DNA of 64,000 nt, taken from the NCBI RefSeq assembly GCF_030056705.1, contig NZ_JASHIC010000021.1, positions 94,382 to 158,381 of the forward strand, read 5' to 3'. How positions within the stretch are numbered: position 1 is the first letter of the stretch; each line of letters opens with the position of its first letter. The translations under genes were made by a program, and so were the position numbers. Below, piece by piece: positions 46,561 to 54,227 of this stretch. The DNA comes from Flectobacillus longus. GTDB taxonomy: Bacteria > Bacteroidota > Bacteroidia > Cytophagales > Spirosomataceae. Under the pieces are notes generated by a model. That model saw only the letters and a list, made by a program, of their open reading frames with translations. It made no database searches and was not told the DNA's origin.

Positions 46561-48348
46561 ATGCTTATCAATACCGCCACTATCGAGGATGATTTTTTTG
46601 CTCAACTAATTCAGCATATAGATCACCCTATATGTATTATCAATACGCAGTTTCAAATTCTAAAATATAATCCAGCATTTGTTCAGACTTTCCCTCATTC
46701 AGACATTCAGCCTATTACTCTTTTTACTAATAAGCAACTTCGTGAGTCGATGACTCAAGCGAGCCATGGACAAACTATACAATATATTACAGAGCTTGAA
46801 AATCAGATATTTGAACTTAAATTAAGCCCCTTAAAAAATGATAATACTGATTATATATTAATCCAGTTTTTCCCAAAATCAATCCAAACTTTTGATTCTG
46901 AGCAAGCGCTACAATATAAATATATCGTAGACAATGTGCATGATATATTATTTCAAACCGACGCAGAGGGTAATTGGGTATTCTTGAATCAAGCATGGAT
47001 TAATATTTTTGAGTATTCTTTAGAAGAAAGTCTTGGACGTCCCTTTTATGAGTTTTTGCACCCCGAGGATGTCCAAAAGAATGCTTTACTTTTTGCTCCA
47101 CTAATAGCACAGCAAAAAAGTTACTGTAAACATATCATTAGATACATTTCTAAGTCAGGCAAAATCAAATGGATCGAGGTGTTTGCAACACTTGTTATAG
47201 GCAAAAATGGTGAAGTTTTGGGTACTTCTGGTACTTTACGAGATATTACAAACGAAAAAGAAAATGCCAGAATCAATACCATTTTGTCACATAATGTACA
47301 GGATATTGTTTGTATTCATAATCTGGAAGGCAAATACCTCTATGTTTCACCTTCTATAAGTCAACTTACAGGATATTCTCCCGAAGAACTCCTGGGGCAG
47401 TGCCATTTCGATTATTTTCATCCAGACGATAAAAGAAAGTTTATTGCAATACAAAATAATGCTTCAAATCATAACCTAAGTTATATATCGTATCGGTTCA
47501 AAAAGAAAAATGGAGAGTACCTTTGGCTCGAAACAAGTCTCAAAGTATTCTTTGACGATTATGATATTTGTGACCGCATGATTACCTCTTCAAGAAGCAT
47601 TCAAGATCGTAAACTTGCAGAAGAGAGCATGTTAAAGTCTCTTCAACGAGAAAAAGAGCTTAATCAGCTCAAACTACGGTTTGTCAATATGACCTCTCAT
47701 GAATTTAGAACACCACTGGCAACTATACGCTCAAGTGCCGAAATCATTGAAGCATATACAAGACTTTCTGATTTTACACAAAAAGAAAAGATTACCAAAC
47801 AACTTGACAATATTCAATCTGAAATTAGTCGTATTTCAAACCTCATCAACGAAACGTTGTTAATTGGTAAAATGGAATCACAGCAGCTCACAGTGCACCG
47901 TGAAGAAGTAGACATTGTGGAGCTAACCAAATTCATCATTAATCGACAAAATCAACAACAAAAAGACCAGCGACAAGTACAATTAGAAATCATAGGACAA
48001 ACTCATAAAATTTGGATAGACCCTCAGCATTTGATTCATATACTGGACAACCTTATTTCAAATGCCTTCAAATATTCTTCAAACAGACCCAATCCAATCA
48101 TCATAATGAGTTTTGAAAAGTATCAATTTAATTTTCAAATCAAGGACTTTGGGATAGGGATTCCTTCGAGCGAGCAAGGAAAAATTTATTCATCATTTTT
48201 CAGAGCCAACAATGTTGGCAAAATTGAAGGAACAGGCTTGGGTTTGGTTATCGTAAAAAATTTAGTTCAGCTAAATAACGGAAGTATTCATTTTAAAAGC
48301 ACCGAAAATCAGGGTACTACTTTTTATCTTAACTTTGCGACCGAATAG
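46561..48348 (+). CDS. PAS sensor histidine kinase
   Basis: 595 residues, soluble. A short PAS-like N-terminus (about 15-105) is followed by two clear PAS domains, about 120-235 (ILFQTDAEGNWVFLNQAW to GTLRDITNEK) and 240-355 (VCIHNLEGKYLYVSPSIS to SRSIQDRK). HisKA has its His in FVNMTSHEFRTPLATIRSS. HATPase has ILDNLISNAFKYS, IKDFGIGIPSSE and EGTGLGLVIVKN. It is closely similar in the catalytic half to the kinase at 49896 (shared FVNxxSHExRTPxxxIxSSAEI), so the two are paralogues. It lies alone, about 500 bp before the regulator gene cluster. Confidence 0.92.
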   Translation: MLINTATIEDDFFAQLIQHIDHPICIINTQFQILKYNPAFVQTFPHSDIQPITLFTNKQLRESMTQASHGQTIQYITELENQIFELKLSPLKNDNTDYILIQFFPKSIQTFDSEQALQYKYIVDNVHDILFQTDAEGNWVFLNQAWINIFEYSLEESLGRPFYEFLHPEDVQKNALLFAPLIAQQKSYCKHIIRYISKSGKIKWIEVFATLVIGKNGEVLGTSGTLRDITNEKENARINTILSHNVQDIVCIHNLEGKYLYVSPSISQLTGYSPEELLGQCHFDYFHPDDKRKFIAIQNNASNHNLSYISYRFKKKNGEYLWLETSLKVFFDDYDICDRMITSSRSIQDRKLAEESMLKSLQREKELNQLKLRFVNMTSHEFRTPLATIRSSAEIIEAYTRLSDFTQKEKITKQLDNIQSEISRISNLINETLLIGKMESQQLTVHREEVDIVELTKFIINRQNQQQKDQRQVQLEIIGQTHKIWIDPQHLIHILDNLISNAFKYSSNRPNPIIIMSFEKYQFNFQIKDFGIGIPSSEQGKIYSSFFRANNVGKIEGTGLGLVIVKNLVQLNNGSIHFKSTENQGTTFYLNFATE

Positions 48349-48857
48349 CATTTATCCTCAGTGGCTGCATATTTATTGTTAAGGCAAAATTAGAAGTAGA
48401 TAGACTACTCAATTTATAGAAATCAAGTTCAACAGGTTACCGATTTTTGTCGGTCAGATAGATTTAAAAATTATCGGAGCTCCTTTTATTTAGGGGTAAC
48501 ACTTGTCGTTCAATGCTAATTTTGCCTCATTATTTAAGAGCAATTATCTAAATTTTTAAAGGATATATTGCTTTTTGCTTCAAACTTTTGCAAAAAAAAT
48601 GCAACTTCTTAACAAAAACCCCTAGAAATAGGGATTGTATCCCATTGTAAATTAGCACAATTTTGCAATGTAGGCTATCAGAAAAACCGCCAAGTATTTC
48701 TGTAGTCAACACTTCCATAAAGAAAGCCCTTCTTAAAAATTTATTGCAATACTGATTTTTGTCATTTTTTTATTGTGTCAAAGTCCTGTATCTGCCGTTA
48801 TACGCCTCTTATTTTTGAGTACAATTTATTTATAGGAATGTAATAATAGTATAACGT
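48349..48857. other. Gene-free stretch, 509 bp
   Basis: Non-coding and AT-rich. A 5-bp stem with a GAAA tetraloop (CCCTA-GAAA-TAGGG, 48620-48633) is the only local structure noted. It should contain the promoter of the four-gene signalling operon that follows. Confidence 0.4.
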
Positions 48858-49487
48858 ATGCAAATCGGAATCATAGAGGATGATTTAATCTTAAGAGAAA
48901 ATATTGAAACATTTTTTTCCTTATATCCTGATATAGAGGTAAGTATTTCGGCATGCAGTATTGAGAGCTTTCTAAATCAAAGCAATACGCTTTTGGCAGA
49001 GCCATACATTGTTTTTATTGATGTAGGTCTGCCAGGTATTTCGGGAATAGATGGAATCAGTAAAATCAGAGAGCAATTTAAAAATACTCACATTGTCATG
49101 ATTAGTGGCTCTTGTAGTGAAGAATCTATTTGGGAGGCAGTCAAAGCAGGCGCCAATGGCTATTTGTTAAAACCCTTATCATTGAAAAAACTGATAGAAC
49201 AAATAGATATTATCAAAAATAATGGAGCACTTATATCTCCTGAAATAGCATCGATGCTTTTTTCAAAAATTTCTCAACAGCCACAAGAGAAAAAAATAAA
49301 TGCAGAAGAGTTATTAACCAAGCGAGAACTTGATGTGATGGATTATCTTTTGAAGGGATTGTCCTATAAAGAAATTGCAGAAAAACTTTACATAAGTTAT
49401 ACCACTGTTAACGACCATGTAAAGAAAATTTATCATAAACTAGGAATTAATTCAAAAGGTGAATTACTAGCCCTATTTATCCACTAA
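48858..49487 (+). CDS. LuxR/NarL-family response regulator
   Basis: 209 residues. A receiver with acidic pair Glu7-Asp8-Asp9, phospho-acceptor Asp55 in YIVFIDVGLPGISG and Lys in YLLKPLSL is followed by a LuxR-type HTH (about 145-205; LTKRELDVMDYLLKGLSYKE to VNDHVKKIYHKLGI). It is the only stand-alone DNA-binding response regulator in the window, so it is a likely transcriptional output of the cluster. It is the first gene of a tightly packed operon; the next gene starts 4 bp later. Confidence 0.95.
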   Translation: MQIGIIEDDLILRENIETFFSLYPDIEVSISACSIESFLNQSNTLLAEPYIVFIDVGLPGISGIDGISKIREQFKNTHIVMISGSCSEESIWEAVKAGANGYLLKPLSLKKLIEQIDIIKNNGALISPEIASMLFSKISQQPQEKKINAEELLTKRELDVMDYLLKGLSYKEIAEKLYISYTTVNDHVKKIYHKLGINSKGELLALFIH

Positions 49488-49491
49488 CACA

Positions 49492-49899
49492 ATGACAACT
49501 ACTTTAGAACCGCCAATCTTATTAATTATAGACGACGATTTTATCAATCGTTTTGTATTAGGAAAAACTCTTGAGTCGCTCAATCAAACTTATCGTGAAT
49601 GCGAAAATGGTGAAGACGCCATTAACTGGCTAAAGTCAACTTCCTATAACCATATTGTAGTATTATTAGACCTCAATATGCCTATTATGGATGGGTATGA
49701 ATTTTTGGAGTATTTGAAAGAAAATCCATGCGAATTCAAGCATACCAATATAAAAGTAATTGTTTTATCGGCATCTACTTATTCGCAATTTCTAGAAAAA
49801 GCACCTAGTGCCGAAATAGTTCAATTTTTATCAAAACCAGTTGATAAAGAGCAAATTAAAAATGCCATCGAGGAATCTATAGAATTATTTCAGCAATGA
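49492..49899 (+). CDS. Single-domain response regulator
   Basis: 135 residues, a receiver only. The acidic cluster is IIDDDF, phospho-acceptor Asp60 is in VVLLDLNMPIMDGYEFL and the Lys is in FLSKPVDK. It starts 4 bp after the LuxR regulator and its end overlaps the following kinase start by 4 bp (ATGA), so translation is coupled. It is probably the phosphate sink or carrier for that kinase. Confidence 0.93.
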   Translation: MTTTLEPPILLIIDDDFINRFVLGKTLESLNQTYRECENGEDAINWLKSTSYNHIVVLLDLNMPIMDGYEFLEYLKENPCEFKHTNIKVIVLSASTYSQFLEKAPSAEIVQFLSKPVDKEQIKNAIEESIELFQQ

Positions 49900-51788
49900 T
49901 ACTTAACGAAGACAAACTAAATTCTCAGCTCAATTTTGTACTCAACAAGATACCTTTTGCTGTCTTGATGGAAAGCCATGAACGTAGATTACAGTTTGTC
50001 AATCAGAATTTTTGCCAGCTTTTTCATATACCACTTTCTCCAGAACAATTAATTGGGTTTGATTGCAAACTTGCTGCGACACAAAGTGCGCCTATGTTTA
50101 GTAATCCAACCCAGTTTTTAGAAAGGATTGACGAGATTTTAACTGCTGAAGAGTTTGTTTCACATGAGCTAGTAGAGTTAGCAGATGGTCGTTCTTTTCT
50201 TCGAGATTACCTACCCATCATCAATGAAGGTGTACATGACGGACATGTTTGGATATACTATGACTATACCGAAGCACGGACGATGGAGTACCACATCTTA
50301 CATTTGAAGAAATTTTATGAGCAAATATTGAATCATATACCTGCTGATATTGCAGTTTTTAACAAAAAGCATCAATACATTTTTATTAATCAAACTGCAA
50401 TCGGAGATGAAAGTCTTCGCGAATGGCTCATCAATAAAGATGATTATGATTTTGTAAAATACAGAGGTAAAGATTCTACCTTTGCCGAAGAAAGAAGGGA
50501 GGCATTTAACCAAGCTATTTCTACTAAAAAGGTATATGAATTTTTGGAAGAAGGCATCAATCGAGAGGGGGCTCAAAGGTTTAACTTACGTCGTTTCCAG
50601 CCTATTTTTCAGGAAAATGGAGAGTTAGAGTTTGTCGTTGGTTATGGTATAGATGTAACTTCTTTGAAAAAAACGGAAGAATATGCACGACAAAAAGACA
50701 TAATTTTTGCTAAAGTTGCTGATTTATTGGATGTTGTAGTAATTGTAATTGACCACAATTTTCAAGTTGTATTTGTAAATGCTGCTTATGAATCTTTTTT
50801 TGGCATTCCTACTTCACAAATCATAGGCAAAGAAATCGAGGCTATTGCAATCGACGACACGTCGATTATTAGGAAAGATATAGCCATGTATCAGCAAACA
50901 AATTATGCTCATCACACAGCCAAAGTTTATCAAGTGAAGGATAAATATGGTATGACCAAATACTTTTCGTATTCTTTTACTCCTTATGTACAAGGCAAAG
51001 CCGGGAATGTAAACTATGCCGTATTCTTGAGTGATGTATCAGATCAATATTATGCAGTTGCCGAATTACAAAAAATCATCGATAAAGAACGACGCCTTAA
51101 TGAATTAAAGTCAGGTTTTGTGAATATTGTTTCACATGAGATGCGCACCCCCATGTCTGTCATACAATCTAGTGCCGAAATCTTGGAAATGCTTAATGAT
51201 GCCGAAAAAATCAGTAAACCTCAACTTCAACTACATCTTTCTCGAATCATTAATGAAGTAAAAGGAATGGAATCATTAATGAAAGAGCTATTGTTGGTGA
51301 GCAAAATTGAGGGGGGTAAAATGGTATTTAAGCCCTCACCTCAAAACATGAGTGAGTTTATTGAGCAAGTTATTTCTGCTAATTTTTTACCTTATGAAGA
51401 CGGTCGGCAAATTGTATTATTATTTAAAGGTAACGAACACCCAGTGTATTTTGATAGACTCATGATGACACATATTCTCAAAAATCTTATCGAAAATGCC
51501 TTTAAATATTCAAGTAATAAAAAATCACCAATTGTTCGACTTCGCTATCACAAAACAGGTGTAAGCATACTAATAAAAGATTTTGGCATAGGGATTCCAG
51601 AAAAAGATATTCCTAATTTATTCAAAGCGTTTGCCCGTGCATCCAACGTTGAAGGTATCAAAGGTACTGGTTTGGGGCTGTTGGTAGTCAAATATTTTGT
51701 TGATTTCCATAAAGCTAGCATTCATTTTAGAAGTAAACAAAATCAGGGAACATCGGTACTCTTAGAACTCAAAAATCATGATACCTAA
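49896..51788 (+). CDS. PAS sensor histidine kinase
   Basis: 630 residues, soluble. Three PAS-like domains lie near 10-130 (FAVLMESHERRLQFVNQNF), 140-260 (ADIAVFNKKHQYIFINQTA) and 270-390 (DVVVIVIDHNFQVVFVNAAY). HisKA has its His in FVNIVSHEMRTPMSVIQSS. HATPase has ILKNLIENAFKYS, IKDFGIGIPEKD and KGTGLGLLVVKY. Its start overlaps the receiver gene upstream by 4 bp and its end overlaps the following gene by 11 bp, an operon with strong translational coupling. Confidence 0.93.
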   Translation: MILNEDKLNSQLNFVLNKIPFAVLMESHERRLQFVNQNFCQLFHIPLSPEQLIGFDCKLAATQSAPMFSNPTQFLERIDEILTAEEFVSHELVELADGRSFLRDYLPIINEGVHDGHVWIYYDYTEARTMEYHILHLKKFYEQILNHIPADIAVFNKKHQYIFINQTAIGDESLREWLINKDDYDFVKYRGKDSTFAEERREAFNQAISTKKVYEFLEEGINREGAQRFNLRRFQPIFQENGELEFVVGYGIDVTSLKKTEEYARQKDIIFAKVADLLDVVVIVIDHNFQVVFVNAAYESFFGIPTSQIIGKEIEAIAIDDTSIIRKDIAMYQQTNYAHHTAKVYQVKDKYGMTKYFSYSFTPYVQGKAGNVNYAVFLSDVSDQYYAVAELQKIIDKERRLNELKSGFVNIVSHEMRTPMSVIQSSAEILEMLNDAEKISKPQLQLHLSRIINEVKGMESLMKELLLVSKIEGGKMVFKPSPQNMSEFIEQVISANFLPYEDGRQIVLLFKGNEHPVYFDRLMMTHILKNLIENAFKYSSNKKSPIVRLRYHKTGVSILIKDFGIGIPEKDIPNLFKAFARASNVEGIKGTGLGLLVVKYFVDFHKASIHFRSKQNQGTSVLLELKNHDT

Positions 51789-52866
51789 AATTGTATTAAT
51801 TGAAGATGATTTATTGTTGGCCGAAAACACTAAAACAATTTTAGAGCTCAATAGATTCGAGTGTGAAGTCGCTCACAAAGGACAGCTAGGTGTTGAACTA
51901 GTCCAATCAGTCAAGCCCGACCTAGTGGTTTGCGATATTATGTTAGATGAAGTAGATGGCTTTGAAGTACTTAAACGTATTCGTGCTATCCCTGAGTTTA
52001 TCTACCTTCCTTTTATTTTTTTGACAGCCAGAGCCGATTTTTTAGACAAACGGAAAGGAATGAACCTAGGCGCCGACGATTTTTTGACGAAGCCTTTCAT
52101 GTCCAAAGATCTAGTAGAAACCATTAGGGCTAGATTAGATTTGAGCAACCAGAAGAAAGAATCAGTTGGTCTGGAAATCCGAAAAAATGCTGTTGATGTA
52201 TTTTATCATATTTCGAGTCATGAGTACCTAACACCCTTAAATGGAATCGTTAATTTGAGTAAAATAGCGGCTGATATGCTTAAGAATAATCAGATAAATG
52301 ATGCCTTGGCTCTTATGGAAGGTATTAGTATTTCTGGTAATAGAATTCTTAGGACAACTCGTAAGTTGTTATGGTACAATCAATTATCAAACCACGACAA
52401 CCCTTGGAGAAATGCTACTAGTGGTACTGTAAACATTTTAGCATTACAACAACAAATATCTGATACACTCAAAAAGGGCACCCCATCTCAATTCGAATTT
52501 AGCTTTAAATCGAATATAAATATCTTATATGGCTACGATGAAGTCTTATTAGAATTTGTATTAACTGAGCTTTTTCAGAACGTCATTCAGTATGCCAATC
52601 CTGCCAATAAAGTTTACTCAGATACCCGATTAGAAAACAACCATTTAGTAATGATTATTCGGAATCATTACCATGGAAAATATACTGTTTGTACCGACGA
52701 CGTAAAACCATTTTTCCAGGCTCATAATTCCAAAGACATGAACGGCACAGGCTTAGGTCTTTACATCATAAAAGAATGGGTACAGACTGTCCATGGCGAA
52801 ATGAAAGTATCAGGTCAAAACAATCTTTTTGAGGTTATTTTGAAAATACCAGTAAGCATTTTTTAA
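51778..52866 (+). CDS. Receiver-histidine kinase hybrid (N-terminal REC)
   Basis: 362 residues. The receiver (about 1-122) has phospho-acceptor Asp53 in LVVCDIMLDEVDGFEVL and Lys in FLTKPFMS. A compact kinase module follows: His in VFYHISSHEYLTPLNGI near 147, then LTELFQNVIQYA and the G2 box NGTGLGLYIIKEW. The region that normally carries the G1 box (DxGxG) reads MIIRNHYHGKYTVCTDDV, so nucleotide binding may be weak or altered. It is the last gene of the operon. A receiver placed before the kinase suggests it is controlled by phosphorylation from the preceding kinase. Confidence 0.88.
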   Translation: MIPKIVLIEDDLLLAENTKTILELNRFECEVAHKGQLGVELVQSVKPDLVVCDIMLDEVDGFEVLKRIRAIPEFIYLPFIFLTARADFLDKRKGMNLGADDFLTKPFMSKDLVETIRARLDLSNQKKESVGLEIRKNAVDVFYHISSHEYLTPLNGIVNLSKIAADMLKNNQINDALALMEGISISGNRILRTTRKLLWYNQLSNHDNPWRNATSGTVNILALQQQISDTLKKGTPSQFEFSFKSNINILYGYDEVLLEFVLTELFQNVIQYANPANKVYSDTRLENNHLVMIIRNHYHGKYTVCTDDVKPFFQAHNSKDMNGTGLGLYIIKEWVQTVHGEMKVSGQNNLFEVILKIPVSIF

Positions 52867-53045
52867 TTAAATTTAATCCCCAAACAAGATTTTAGGAAGC
52901 CGTATGCCATGAATATATTCTGCGTTTATACGAATTATATATCATTTCAATAATGAAGGACGATATTTTTCTTATATTAGTGAAGAATATTCTATTTGCA
53001 ATTTTCACTTTGGTTGTTACGATAGAATAAGAGCAAGTTAAAATT

Positions 53046-54077
53046 ATGAAATCATTACTTAATACTAACGCATCAATTGTTTTTGAAAACCATCATTCAT
53101 CCTCCTTTTTAAACGAACTATCAGAATATCTTCAAATTGACCAAAAAAGTCGTTACGTTCATCAATTTGAAAATTCGCATGGAAAAGGGCAAATACTTTT
53201 TATAGAAATAGAAGAAGGGTTTGAAGTTGAGCTTTTACAATTACATTTGAACGAAGACTTACATCTCCAGCCAATACCCTCCGAAGAGAATACTCGGTGG
53301 AATGTAAGTATTTGTAATGACTACATATATGCTAAAGAGTTGTCAGAGCTTACTCCCAACAATTCTCCCTATTGTGTGGTACTCAGTTCGTCTTCAGCTA
53401 GCAATACAAGAGTATTTCCGGCAAATTGCCCGATTTTTAGTTTTTCGTTGACTTTTTCAAAAAATTGGATTGAGGCAAACATCATTCAGGATTTAAAGGA
53501 AGACCCTGCTGAGCGGCTCAATGAAATTATCCAAACCAATGAGCCGGTTTTTATGATTGATAATATCGATATAGACCTTCATCGAATTGTGGATACACTA
53601 CTCAATGAGGATATTTATCAACAAAATACAAAGTTACTTTTTTATAGAACAGCTTTAGATTTGACTTTAATGTTCTTTAAAAAGCTAATTAATAAAAGCA
53701 TTTTTATTCCAACCAATCAGCATTTTAAAAAAAGAGATATACAAAAAATTCACGAAATCAATGAGGTTATTTTAGCGGATTTGTCCAAGCCTTGCCCTTC
53801 TATAGAAGAGCTCTCTAAATCGGTAGGCATGAGCACAGCCAAATTTAAAACTTTATATAAGGCTATTTTTAACAATAGCGTTTATAACTATCACCTCAAT
53901 GAACGGTTAGTACAGGCCAGAAAGTTCTTACAATCAGGCAAATACACTATCAATGAAGTAGCCTATATGGTTGGGTTTAATTATCCTTCTAGTTTTTCGA
54001 GAATCTTCAAAAAAACGTTTGGACAATCCCCTCTTCAATTTATGGGATTACACTACGAAGAAGGTCAAGAAGAGTAA
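53046..54077 (+). CDS. AraC-family transcriptional regulator
   Basis: 343 residues. The N-terminal two thirds resembles no domain I can name. The C-terminal AraC HTH (about 240-340) has its two helix-turn-helix units in ADLSKPCPSIEELSKSVGMS and INEVAYMVGFNYPSSFSRIF, followed by FKKTFGQSPLQF. That pattern is the AraC/XylS hallmark. It is placed between two kinase groups and transcribed the same way, about 180 bp after the operon, so it may be another output or be independent. Confidence 0.92.
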   Translation: MKSLLNTNASIVFENHHSSSFLNELSEYLQIDQKSRYVHQFENSHGKGQILFIEIEEGFEVELLQLHLNEDLHLQPIPSEENTRWNVSICNDYIYAKELSELTPNNSPYCVVLSSSSASNTRVFPANCPIFSFSLTFSKNWIEANIIQDLKEDPAERLNEIIQTNEPVFMIDNIDIDLHRIVDTLLNEDIYQQNTKLLFYRTALDLTLMFFKKLINKSIFIPTNQHFKKRDIQKIHEINEVILADLSKPCPSIEELSKSVGMSTAKFKTLYKAIFNNSVYNYHLNERLVQARKFLQSGKYTINEVAYMVGFNYPSSFSRIFKKTFGQSPLQFMGLHYEEGQEE

Positions 54078-54143
54078 AATAGCACCTAAGCACATACGTC
54101 ATTTATTGCAACTAGAATCAATACCTTTAACGAGAGTTACAAT

Positions 54144-54203
54144 TATCTTTGAACATTTTTCTCGATGATTGGCTATTTTCAATTGGCTAATAACCAATTG
54201 AAA
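54144..54203 (+). promoter_or_regulatory. -7 box and perfect inverted repeat before the PAS kinase
   Basis: TATCTTTG (54144-54151) is an exact -7 box. A 10-bp perfect inverted repeat, TTTCAATTGG and CCAATTGAAA with a 7-nt spacer (54177-54203), lies just downstream, where it would be in the 5' leader or act as an operator. Confidence 0.5.
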
Positions 54204-54227
54204 GTCCTATACAAAGAGCAAATTTCT

